A stretch of 64,000 nt of DNA, taken from contig NZ_CP030827.1 of assembly GCF_003597675.1 (NCBI RefSeq), positions 3,852,001-3,916,000 on the forward strand, given 5' to 3'. Below, piece after piece: positions 17,630 to 26,700 of the stretch. Origin of the DNA: Neorhizobium sp. NCHU2750. GTDB lineage: Bacteria > Pseudomonadota > Alphaproteobacteria > Rhizobiales > Rhizobiaceae. Every line of letters starts with the position of its first letter. Positions within the stretch are counted from its first letter, which is position 1. Below the pieces are notes generated by a model. The model did not search any database, was not told the origin of the DNA, and was given only the letters and a program-made list of their open reading frames with translations. The translations under genes were made by a program, and so were the position numbers.

Positions 17630-19513
17630 TCATTCCGCGTGGATATCGCGATCCTTCGTTTCCGGCAGGAACAACACGCCAACCACCAGCGTGATCGCCG
17701 CAAATACGATCGGGTACCACAGGCCGTAATAGATATTCCCGGCCGCAGCGCTCATCGCGAAGGCCGTTGCCGGCAGAAGACCGCCGAACCAGCCATTGCC
17801 GATGTGATAGGGTAGCGACATGCCAGTGTAGCGGATGCGGGTCGGGAACAATTCGACCAGAAGTGCTGCGATCGGGCCATAGACCATCGTCACGTAGAGG
17901 ACGAGGACGAACAGGACGGCGATCGTGCCGACCCAATTTACCCGTGCCGGATCGGCCACCATGCTGAACGTGCCGCCCTTAGCGATCGTATAGACCGGCA
18001 TGGAGGTGACGCCGTTGGCTTCATCGGCCGTCAGCAGCTTCTGAGACACGAGATCGGCGGCCGGAACCGTCGCCTTGTCACCCGCGCGAACGGCTTCCGC
18101 GTTGAGCCCGAGTTCGGGATTGGCGGCAATGAAGCCATCAAGCTTAGAATCCGGCACCTTGGCCGCGCCGCGTGTCAGCGGGTAACCCGCATCATGGAGC
18201 GCAACGTTGATGCCCTTTTCAAGCGCTGCCTGCTTCGCCTTGCCGTCGGCGCCGGCGCTGATAGCGTCGTAGCTCGCCACCGTTTTGTCGCCGATCTTCA
18301 CCGTCGCCGCCTGACCGGCGGGTCCCGGCACCACTTCATAGGGCACGGAATTCTTGGTCAGGAAGGCAGTGGCAATATCGCAGGAACTGGTGAACTTCGA
18401 GGTTCCTGTCGGATTGAACTGGAATTTGCAATCCGCCGGATCTGACGTCACCGTTGCACGAATGGAAGCCTGCGCCTCGGCAAGCGCCGGGTTTGCCATA
18501 TGGGTCAGCGCCTTGAACAGCGGCATATAGGTCACCGCCGCAATCAACAGGCCCGCCATGATGATCGGCTTGCGGCCGATCTTGTCGGACAATGAGCCGA
18601 AGATGACGAAGAACGGCGTTGCCAAAAACAGCGCGACCGCCACCATGATATTGGCCGACTGCAGGTCGACCTTCAGCACGTTCTGCAGGAAGAACAGGGC
18701 ATAGAACTGGCCGCCATACCAGACAACCGCCTGACCCATCGTCGCGCCGAGCAGGGCGATGATCGCAATCTTGGCATTCCTCCAGGTGCCGAACGCTTCG
18801 GTGAGCGGTGCCTTGGAACCCTTGCCTTCGGCCTTCATCTTCTGGAAGGCCGGCGACTCGTTCATCTTGACGCGGATCCACACCGACACGCCGAGCAGGA
18901 CGACCGAAACCAGGAACGGAATACGCCATCCCCAAGCGGCAAAGGCCGTATTGCCCATGATCGACTGGACCGTCACGATAACGATCAGCGACAGGAACAG
19001 GCCGAGCGTCGCCGTCGTCTGGATCCATGAGGTGAAGTAACCCCGCCGGCCATGCGGCGCATGCTCGGCGACATAAGTCGCCGCGCCACCATATTCACCA
19101 CCCAATGCCAGGCCTTGAAGCAGGCGAAGGACGATAAGGATGATCGGTGCTGCAATACCGATCGTTGCGGCACCCGGCAGCACGCCGACCAGGAAGGTCG
19201 AAAGACCCATGATCAGGATCGTGACCAGGAACGTGTATTTTCGGCCGACGAGATCGCCGAGCCGCCCGAACACCAGTGCCCCGAAAGGTCGAACGAGAAA
19301 GCCCGCGGCAAAGGCAAGCAAGGTGAAGATATTGCGTGTCGCTTCGGGATACTGGGTGAAATAGGTCGCGCCGATATAGGTGGCGAGCGAACCATAAAGA
19401 TAGAAATCGTACCATTCGAATACGGTACCGAGAGAGGATGCGAAGATGACCTTCTTCTCCTCCCGTGTCATGGGGCCGGCCTTCGTATCGGCCGCCGCTG
19501 TGACGTTTGCCAT
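17630..19513 (-). CDS. MFS transporter, metabolite:H+ symporter type, with large extra loop
   Basis: An inner-membrane transporter of 627 aa, longer than the usual 430-550. VFEWYDFYLYGSLATYIG at the N-terminus, RPFGALVFGRLGDLVGRKYTF (motif A) and GLALGGEYGGAATYVAEHAP are hallmarks of the MHS branch (ShiA/ProP/KgtP-like). Between the helix after DKIGRKPIIMAGLL and the next helix (WVGTIAVLFVLVLYVTMVYG) is an insert of about 135 residues (near 355-495), predicted periplasmic, with two cysteines (PADCKF and SSCDIA). The substrate cannot be inferred. ATG 19513 has GGGAGGAC upstream. Stands alone, convergent with leuB. Confidence 0.88.
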   Translation of the reverse strand: MANVTAAADTKAGPMTREEKKVIFASSLGTVFEWYDFYLYGSLATYIGATYFTQYPEATRNIFTLLAFAAGFLVRPFGALVFGRLGDLVGRKYTFLVTILIMGLSTFLVGVLPGAATIGIAAPIILIVLRLLQGLALGGEYGGAATYVAEHAPHGRRGYFTSWIQTTATLGLFLSLIVIVTVQSIMGNTAFAAWGWRIPFLVSVVLLGVSVWIRVKMNESPAFQKMKAEGKGSKAPLTEAFGTWRNAKIAIIALLGATMGQAVVWYGGQFYALFFLQNVLKVDLQSANIMVAVALFLATPFFVIFGSLSDKIGRKPIIMAGLLIAAVTYMPLFKALTHMANPALAEAQASIRATVTSDPADCKFQFNPTGTSKFTSSCDIATAFLTKNSVPYEVVPGPAGQAATVKIGDKTVASYDAISAGADGKAKQAALEKGINVALHDAGYPLTRGAAKVPDSKLDGFIAANPELGLNAEAVRAGDKATVPAADLVSQKLLTADEANGVTSMPVYTIAKGGTFSMVADPARVNWVGTIAVLFVLVLYVTMVYGPIAALLVELFPTRIRYTGMSLPYHIGNGWFGGLLPATAFAMSAAAGNIYYGLWYPIVFAAITLVVGVLFLPETKDRDIHAE

Positions 19514-19979
19514 TGTCGTCCTCCCAACAAGGTGAAACTCACGTACGGCTACTTCGGCTTTTCCTCCTCCGCCGAAACAACCTTATGCGATTGTCTCAGA
19601 TTGACAGAAATCAGGACAACCGGTGAGTGATCCTTTGGGATTATGACTTTCGTCTAAATCGAACTCGGGCAGTGAAACCGATCAGCCGTCAAGCCAGCTT
19701 GACTCCATGGCAGAATGTTCTAAACACATGCGCGAACGGGAAAACGCCCAAATGATCGCTCGCGACTTTGACATCGCTGCATCTTGCCTGCCGGCCGAAC
19801 AAGCCGGGCAGCGTTTTTTCGCTTTCTCCAAAACCATGGCCAAAACGACGACGAAAATCGTCTGACGTCTCTGGCCCGCCGCTCTCTCCCCGGCAAGGCC
19901 GGGGACAAGGAACACCGTGGTCTCCATGACACGGCTTCCCCCTCTAAAGACCGAGGAGAGACAGAAAGAGAGCATAGAC
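19514..19979. other. Long intergenic region between MFS gene and asd
   Basis: 466 bp with divergent leaders. The MFS side has a good Shine-Dalgarno sequence (GGGAGGAC). A 16-base palindrome GTCAAGC-CA-GCTTGAC lies at 19688-19703 and a GC hairpin CCCCGGC-AAG-GCCGGGG at 19888-19904 in the asd leader. A 52-codon open frame (19707-19865) is listed separately. I see no tRNA, riboswitch or clear sigma-70 promoter. Confidence 0.5.
19707..19865 (+). CDS. Possible small ORF, 52 aa, unknown
   Basis: An ATG-to-TGA frame in the MFS-asd gap, beginning MAECSKHMREREN and ending AKTTTKIV. The product would be soluble and mildly basic. It has no good Shine-Dalgarno sequence and no family I recognise. It starts 3 bp after the 16-base palindrome at 19688-19703. 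It may be chance. Confidence 0.2.
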   Translation: MAECSKHMRERENAQMIARDFDIAASCLPAEQAGQRFFAFSKTMAKTTTKIV

Positions 19980-21014
19980 ATGGGTTTCAAGATTGCAGTC
20001 GCCGGTGCTACCGGCAATGTCGGCCGGGAAATGCTGAACATCCTGGCAGAACGCGGATTTCCGGCTGATGAAGTCGTAGCACTTGCATCCGCCCGCTCGC
20101 AGGGCACCGAAGTCTCCTTCGGCGACAAGACGCTCAAGGTTTCCAACCTCGAGAACTACGACTTCTCGACCACCGACATCTGCCTGATGTCCGCTGGCGG
20201 CACCGTATCGCAGAAGTGGTCGCCGAAGATCGGCGCACAGGGCTGCGTCGTCATCGATAATTCGTCGGCCTGGCGCTATGATGCCGAAGTTCCGCTCATC
20301 GTGCCGGAAGTCAATGCGGATGCGATCACCGGCTTCACCAAGAAGAACATCATCGCAAACCCGAATTGCTCGACCGCCCAGCTCGTCGTCGCGCTGAAGC
20401 CGCTGCATGATTTCGCCAAGATCAAGCGCGTAGTCGTCTCGACCTACCAGTCCGTTTCCGGCGCCGGCAAGGAAGGCATGGACGAACTCTTCACCCAGAC
20501 CCGCGCCGTCTTCGTCGCCGATCCGGTCGAATCGAAGAAGTTCACCAAGCGCATCGCCTTCAACGTCATCCCGCATATCGATGTCTTCATGGAAGACGGA
20601 TATACCAAGGAAGAGTGGAAGGTTCTGGCCGAGACCAAGAAGATGCTCGATCCGAAGATCAAGGTAACCTGCACCGCAGTGCGCGTTCCCGTCTTCATCG
20701 GCCACTCCGAATCGGTCAACATCGAGTTCGAAAACGAGATCACCGCCGATCAGGCGCGCGACATCTTGCGCGAAGCACCGGGCTGCCTCGTCATCGACAA
20801 GCACGAGAACGGCGGCTACATCACCCCGGTCGAATCCGCTGGTGAGGATGCCACCTTCATCTCCCGTATCCGCGAGGATGCAACGGTCGAAAACGGCCTC
20901 AACCTGTGGGTTGTTTCCGACAACTTGCGCAAGGGTGCTGCCCTCAACGCGGTTCAGATTGCGGAGCTTCTGGTCAATCGCGGCCTGATCAAGCCGCGCC
21001 AGGCCGCCGCCTGA
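19980..21014 (+). CDS. asd: Aspartate-semialdehyde dehydrogenase
   Basis: Reduces beta-aspartyl phosphate to aspartate semialdehyde, the branch point to lysine/diaminopimelate, threonine and methionine. MGFKIAVAGATGNVGREML is the NADP-binding start (GxxGxxG). The active-site cysteine lies in NPNCSTAQLVVALKPLH, and the downstream ISRIREDATVENGLNLWVVSDNLRKGAA is the standard C-terminus. ATG 19980 is the conserved start; GAGGAGA lies about 20 bp upstream, which is too far to serve it. Length 344 aa. Ends with an intrinsic terminator. Confidence 0.97.
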   Translation: MGFKIAVAGATGNVGREMLNILAERGFPADEVVALASARSQGTEVSFGDKTLKVSNLENYDFSTTDICLMSAGGTVSQKWSPKIGAQGCVVIDNSSAWRYDAEVPLIVPEVNADAITGFTKKNIIANPNCSTAQLVVALKPLHDFAKIKRVVVSTYQSVSGAGKEGMDELFTQTRAVFVADPVESKKFTKRIAFNVIPHIDVFMEDGYTKEEWKVLAETKKMLDPKIKVTCTAVRVPVFIGHSESVNIEFENEITADQARDILREAPGCLVIDKHENGGYITPVESAGEDATFISRIREDATVENGLNLWVVSDNLRKGAALNAVQIAELLVNRGLIKPRQAAA

Positions 21015-21045
21015 TCGATAGAATTCGTTAAGCATATTGCTCTAG

Positions 21046-21077
21046 AAAATCCCGCCGAAAGGCGGGGTTTTCTTTTG
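21046..21077 (+). terminator. Intrinsic terminator of asd
   Basis: An 11-bp stem (AAAATCCCGCC with GGCGGGGTTTT, one G-T pair) with a GAAA loop, then TCTTTT. It lies 31 bp after the asd stop. Confidence 0.88.
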
Positions 21078-21199
21078 GAGGCATGTCCTCACGAACTATT
21101 CATGGCAACGCGCCCGGCAATTGCTTGCAAGTGGATGCTTTTACAACGAATAGTAATAAAGGACGACACCGCCGCTGATCGGCAATCACGGATTATCGA

Positions 21200-22012
21200 A
21201 TGAACAAGATTTTAATGGCAGGCCTGATCTTGGCCGGATTGGCTGCAGCGACACCCGCAGCGGCAGCACTCCAGTGCGGCAATGATTCATCCGGCTTCAA
21301 CCGCTGGGTACAGGACTTCAAGCAGGTCGCTCCCTCCAAGGGCATCAGCCCTGCCGTTCTCGACCGTGCCTTTGCCAATGTGCAGTATAATCGCCCCACG
21401 ATCAGCGCAGATCGCGGGCAGAAAAGCTTCAGGCTTTCCTTCGACGAGTTTCTGAAGAAGCGCGGCGCCGCAGCGATCATTGCCCAGGGCAAGCGCAAGA
21501 AGGCGGAAAACGCCGCACTCTTCGATCGCATCGAACGCCGCTTTGGCGTACCGGCTGGCCCGGTGATTGCCATCTGGGGCATGGAAACCGGTTTCGGTGC
21601 CTATATGGGCAACCAGCACACGCTTTCAGCCGTTGCTACGCTGTCCTATGATTGCCGCCGTTCCGATTATTTCACCGAGCAGCTTTATGCCGCCCTGGAA
21701 CTCGTTGCCCGTGGCGACCTGAACCCTTCCGCCCACGGTGCTGCCCATGGCGAGATCGGCCAGACCCAGTTCCTGCCGCTCAACGTCATCCGCTACGGCG
21801 CCGATGGTGATGGCGACGGACATATCGACATGGTCGGCTCACGCGCCGATGCACTCGCATCGACAGCCAACTTCCTTAAGGGTCATGGTTGGGTCACCGG
21901 TGCCGGCTATCAGCCGGGCGAGCCGAGCTTTGCCGCGATCCAGGGCTGGAACGCCGCTACCGTCTACCAGCGCGCCATTGCCTATATGGGCGCACAGATA
22001 GACGGCAAGTAA
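21200..22012 (+). CDS. Lytic murein transglycosylase, MltB/SLT_2 family
   Basis: An exported enzyme that cleaves the glycan strand of peptidoglycan, leaving 1,6-anhydromuramic ends. The signal peptide covers about residues 1-23 (MNKILMAGLILAGLAAATPAAA, no lipobox cysteine, so probably soluble periplasmic). The catalytic Glu is in IWGMETGFGAYMGN, followed by TLSYDCRRSDYFTEQLYAAL and GEIGQTQFLPLNVI. With 270 aa it lacks the C-terminal peptidoglycan-binding domain of longer homologues. The next gene, carbonic anhydrase, ends 3 bp away on the other strand. Confidence 0.92.
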   Translation: MNKILMAGLILAGLAAATPAAAALQCGNDSSGFNRWVQDFKQVAPSKGISPAVLDRAFANVQYNRPTISADRGQKSFRLSFDEFLKKRGAAAIIAQGKRKKAENAALFDRIERRFGVPAGPVIAIWGMETGFGAYMGNQHTLSAVATLSYDCRRSDYFTEQLYAALELVARGDLNPSAHGAAHGEIGQTQFLPLNVIRYGADGDGDGHIDMVGSRADALASTANFLKGHGWVTGAGYQPGEPSFAAIQGWNAATVYQRAIAYMGAQIDGK

Positions 22013-22015
22013 GCC

Positions 22016-22702
22016 TCAGGCGACAGGCGGCGCCTCGTCCGCTTCGGCAGGCGCCTGTTCCGCTTCCAGATCGGGGCGCATGAAATCGCCCTTCTGGTTC
22101 ATCACCCACAATTCGCCGGTCGAAATATCGAACCATGCGCCGTGGACCGCAAGCTCACCCTTTTCGGTCAGTGAGCGAATAAAGGGGAAGCTTGCCAGAT
22201 TGGCGATCGAATTACGGATCGAAACGCGCTCCAGCGCCGTCTGCCGCTCCGACGCGGTCATCAGGTCATTGCTCTGGATCTGCGAAGCGGCAGGCCTGAC
22301 GAGGCCGATCCACTTGCCGATGAAGTCGCCGGGCGAAAGCGGTGCGAGTTCCGGATCGAGCGCCGCCTGGATACCGCCGCAGCGCCCATGCCCCATCACC
22401 ACGATATCGCGGATCTTCAAAACCTGGATAGCGTATTCGAGTGCGGCCGAGGTACCGTGGAACTGGCTGTCCGGCTCATAGGGCGGCACCATGTTGGCAA
22501 TGTTGCGCACGACGAACAATTCGCCCGGCCCACAGTCGAAGATCGTCTCAGGCGCGGCGCGGGAATCGCAACAGGCAATCAGAAGCGTATGCGGCTTCTG
22601 GCCGTTTTCGGCAAGCACACGGTAACGTTCGCGTTCGTCAATGTAACGACCGCTCATGAAATTGCGGTAGCCCGCAAGCAATTTGGCTGGAAATTCGCTC
22701 AT
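22016..22702 (-). CDS. Beta-class carbonic anhydrase
   Basis: Interconverts CO2 and bicarbonate, supplying bicarbonate to carboxylases. All zinc-site residues are visible: Cys44 and Asp46 in CCDSR, His105 and Cys108 in MGHGRCGG. The GELFVVRNIANMVPPYE segment and the terminal GAWFDISTGELWVMN are typical. Length 228 aa with a short acidic tail (EQAPAEADEAPPVA). ATG 22702 has only a weak ribosome site. Divergent from nothing close: pdxY lies upstream on the same strand after 63 bp. Confidence 0.95.
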   Translation of the reverse strand: MSEFPAKLLAGYRNFMSGRYIDERERYRVLAENGQKPHTLLIACCDSRAAPETIFDCGPGELFVVRNIANMVPPYEPDSQFHGTSAALEYAIQVLKIRDIVVMGHGRCGGIQAALDPELAPLSPGDFIGKWIGLVRPAASQIQSNDLMTASERQTALERVSIRNSIANLASFPFIRSLTEKGELAVHGAWFDISTGELWVMNQKGDFMRPDLEAEQAPAEADEAPPVA

Positions 22703-22765
22703 GACCGCAACGATTATTACGGCTTTAACCCAAGATCAACGGTTCGTTGCGCGCAACATTGCGAC

Positions 22766-23635
22766 TCATGCACTTCGCTTCGCGGAATGAACGATCTGCC
22801 GCATCTGCACGCCAGCCATCGGAGACTGAAGGCTAAGCGCATGGGCCGGGAGTATGAGTTCGTCGCTTCCTTCCGCAGAAGTCCGCGCAAGTATCTCGAA
22901 AATGCTGGCGGTCGCGAGCCTCAACGCTTCCTCTTCATCCATGCCGGACATCAGTCGTGACAGGAAAACCGCAGAAAGAAGATCACCGAGACCATTCGGT
23001 GGATTGTCCACCAGCCGGTGTTCGCAGAGAAACACACGCTTCTCCGTCACGAAAAGATTTCCGATAGCGGCATTCATCATCGGTATGGCCGATGTCACGA
23101 GCGCCCGGCTTGTTCCAAGCTTCCTGACCGCCTGCACGATCTGCGCGTTGCTGTCGACGCTTTCCCCCGAAAGCCATGCAAGCTCGTGGCGGTTCGGCGT
23201 GATGAGATCGGCAAGCGGCATGAGATCGGTCCGGATTGCCTCCGCGATTGCCTGGGGTACATAGAGACCACCCGTATCACCGATCACCGGGTCGCAGACA
23301 TAAAGCATTTCGGGATTGCGCTGCTTCAGCGCCTTGATCAGCTTGGCGACCGCAGCCGGCTGCCCGGCATGGCCGAAATAGCCGCTGAGCACTGCCTTGA
23401 CCTCGCCAAGCCAGGGCGCGCGGATGAGATCATCGATCGCCATCTCGAAATCCGCAACCGGATGATGCAGCCGTGTTGAAGGGCCATGCCCGGGATGCCA
23501 CGGCAGGACAATCGTCGGAAAGGCCCAGACCGGATGCCCCATGCTTTCCAACGCGAAGACTGCCGCGCGATTTCCGACGGCGCCACGGATGACATGGCTG
23601 GAAATGACGATGACCGCGCCGTTTTGTGCCTGCAT
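22766..23635 (-). CDS. pdxY: Pyridoxal kinase
   Basis: Phosphorylates pyridoxal to PLP in vitamin B6 salvage. GAVIVISSHVIRGAVGNRAAVFALE near the N-terminus, VWAFPTIVLPWHPGHG, YVCDPVIGD and the ribokinase-like anion-hole motif PNGLGDLLSAVFLSRL (normally GTGD; here GLGD) identify the PdxK/PdxY branch. I use ATG 23635 (MQAQNGAV); the longer frame from 23680 adds a basic leader not seen in homologues. 289 aa. A minus-strand TTGACA at 23690-23685 could be part of its promoter. Divergent from the glutamate dehydrogenase gene. Confidence 0.9.
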   Translation of the reverse strand: MQAQNGAVIVISSHVIRGAVGNRAAVFALESMGHPVWAFPTIVLPWHPGHGPSTRLHHPVADFEMAIDDLIRAPWLGEVKAVLSGYFGHAGQPAAVAKLIKALKQRNPEMLYVCDPVIGDTGGLYVPQAIAEAIRTDLMPLADLITPNRHELAWLSGESVDSNAQIVQAVRKLGTSRALVTSAIPMMNAAIGNLFVTEKRVFLCEHRLVDNPPNGLGDLLSAVFLSRLMSGMDEEEALRLATASIFEILARTSAEGSDELILPAHALSLQSPMAGVQMRQIVHSAKRSA

Positions 23636-23776
23636 GATTCCAATCTCGATTTTGTTGCGTTTTGATGGTTGCTTTGCCACATCCTGTCAATAATGCTCGC
23701 TATAACGGTGCAACTTGCATCGCTTCGGACGATTCTGAGGGGTCCGGAGCAGAATTCAGCCTGAAGGGGAGAGGTC

Positions 23777-26700
23777 ATGGTCTGGAAGCATAGCCCGAAA
23801 CGCAGCAGACAGATGGAGGAGGCACGTTCCTTCGCCGACAGGATCGATGCGGACGCTCTTGATCCTTCCATCCTGTTCGGCAGGGCGAGTGACGATGACC
23901 TTGCTGCCTATACGCCGGAAATGCTCGGCATTGCCGCTGCCCATGCCGGAAGCCGCCTGAGAGACTGGAGCCGTCTCCGGGCCGATATCAGCCTCGTGCA
24001 GGTGCCGGGGGTCGAGCCCGGCGGCATGACGGCATGGATATTGAATGTCATCGACCGCAACATGCCGTTCCTGTTCGATTCCGTCATGGGAGAGGTGACG
24101 GCCAGCCATCGCAGCCTCATTATGGCCGTGCATCCGATCCTGACGATCGAGCCCGGCAAGCAGCCTGTTCTGCGCAGCAATGATCAGCCGACCGACCCCG
24201 CCCATCAGGTCAGCCTGATCCAGATCCATCTGGCGCAGATGAACCAGGAACAGGCCGATCATCTCGTAGCGCGTATCCGCTTCATCCTCGAGCAGGTGCA
24301 TCTGGCCATCACCGACTGGTCGGCCATGCTCGAAACCATGAATGGCGCATCAAGCCAGTTGCTCAATGCGAAACCCAGAAAGGGCGCCGACCGGGATGAG
24401 GCGCTGGCCTTCCTCGACTGGCTGCGCGATGACAACTTCACCTTCCTCGGCATGCGCGAATATGTCTATTCCGGCAAAGGCTCGGCAGCCAAGGTGGAAC
24501 GCGGCAAGGGCAGGGGGCTCGGCATCCTGTCGGACCCGGATGTGCTGGTTCTGCGGCAGGGCAAGGATCAGGTGACAACGACGCCGGAAATCCTCGAATT
24601 CCTCGACGGACCGCAATTCCTCATCGTTACCAAGGCCAATGTCAAATCGGTCATCCATAGACGCGCCTATATGGACTATGTCGGGGTGAAACGCTTCGAC
24701 GAGAACGGCAATGTGGTGGGAGAGCTGCGCATCGTCGGCCTCTTCACCGCAACCGCCTATACGCAATCGGTCCGTGACATTCCAATGCTGAGGACGAAGG
24801 TCGCCGCGATCGACCGGCATTTCTCCTTCGACCCTCACAGCCATTCCGGTCGCATGCTGGAAAACACGCTGGAATCCTACCCGCGCGACGACCTATTCCA
24901 GATCGACGGGGACCTGCTGGCGAAATTCTGCGAGCAGATCATGGAACTCATCGAGCGCCCACGCGTGCGCGTGCTCGCCCGCATCGATCATTTCGACCGC
25001 TTCGTCTCGACCATCGTCTATGTCCCGCGCGAGGATTATAACTCGCTCGTTCGCGAAAAGGTCGGCGCCTATCTTGCCGATGTCTTCGAGGGCCATGTTT
25101 CCGCCTATTATCCGGCTTTCCCCGAAGGCGGCGTTGCCCGCGTCCATTTCATCATCGGTCGCCGTGGCGGCAAGACGCCCCGGATCGCGCAAGGCAAGCT
25201 CGAGGAGGCCGTCAGCCTGATTGCCACCCCCTGGGAGGAAAGCTTCTCGCTGCTTGCCGAACACGGGCCCCGTCTGAGCGTCACCAATGCCTTCCAGGAA
25301 GCTTTCACGCCGGAAGAGGCATTTTCCGATCTCGCCGATATTGCCGCCTGCGCAGCCGATGAGCCCATCCGCATCGAGTTCTACCGGCGACCAACCGATG
25401 CGACGAATGGCATATCGCTGAAGATCTTTCACGGAGCCCACCCCCTGTCGCTGTCGCGCCGCGTCCCGCTTCTGGAAAACCTCGGCTTCCATGTGGTCAG
25501 CGAACAGACCTTTGAAATTCATGTCGGACCGCAGGCACGGCTCGTCGTGCTGCATGATATGGAGCTCGAGCTTGGCGAGGGGCGCAGCGTCGACCTTTCC
25601 CGCGAAGGCCCGCTCCTCGAAGAAGCCTTCCTCACCGCCTTTGAAGGTTCCATCGACAACGATGGCTTCAACCGGCTTGTTCTTCTGGCCGGCCTGTCGG
25701 CCCGGGAAATCACCGTTCTTCGCGCCTATGCCCGATACCTCAGGCAGACCGGCATCGTCTATTCGCAGGCCTATATCGCCGATACGCTGGTGAAATATCC
25801 GCATATCTCGGCGGACATCCTCAACCTGTTCACCACCGGCTTCGATCCGGCGATCACCGACAAGGCGAGGGCGAAGAAACTCGCGCAGCTTCATGACTCC
25901 ATAGAGGAAAGCCTCGGCGCGGTGCCGAGCCTCGACGAAGACCGCACGCTGCGCCGCTTCGTCAACACCGTCGACGCGACATTGCGCACCAATTATTTCC
26001 AGCGCGACGCCGACGGCGCTCCCAACAGAATGCTCGCCTTTAAGTTCGACCCCAAGCTCCTCGACGGATTGCCCGAACCGCGGCCGTTCCGCGAAATCTT
26101 CGTCTACGGCACAGAAGTTGAAGGCGTCCATCTGCGCTTCGGCAAGGTCGCCCGCGGCGGCCTGCGCTGGTCCGATCGTGGCGAGGACTACCGGACCGAA
26201 GTGCTCGGTCTGGTGAAAGCCCAGCAAGTCAAGAATGCCGTCATCGTGCCGGTCGGCGCCAAGGGTGGCTTCTTCCCCAAAATGCTGCCTGTGGGCGGAT
26301 CACGCGACGAGATCTTCAACACCGGCCGGGAAGCCTACAAGACCTACATCCGCACGCTGTTGGCGATCACCGACAACATCGTCGATGGCGAGATCGTCGG
26401 ACCACCCCAGACGATCCGCGTTGACGGCGACGACCCCTATTTCGTCGTTGCGGCCGACAAGGGTACCGCGACCTTCTCCGACACCGCCAACGGTCTGGCG
26501 CAGGAAGCCTCCTTCTGGCTGGACGACGCTTTCGCCTCGGGCGGATCGGCCGGCTACGACCACAAGAAGATGGGCATCACTGCCCGCGGCGCCTGGGAAG
26601 CCGTCAAGCGTCATTTCCGCGAAATGGACGTCGATATCCAGACGACCCCGTTCAACGTCGTCGGCGTCGGCGACATGTCGGGCGATGTCTTCGGCAACGG

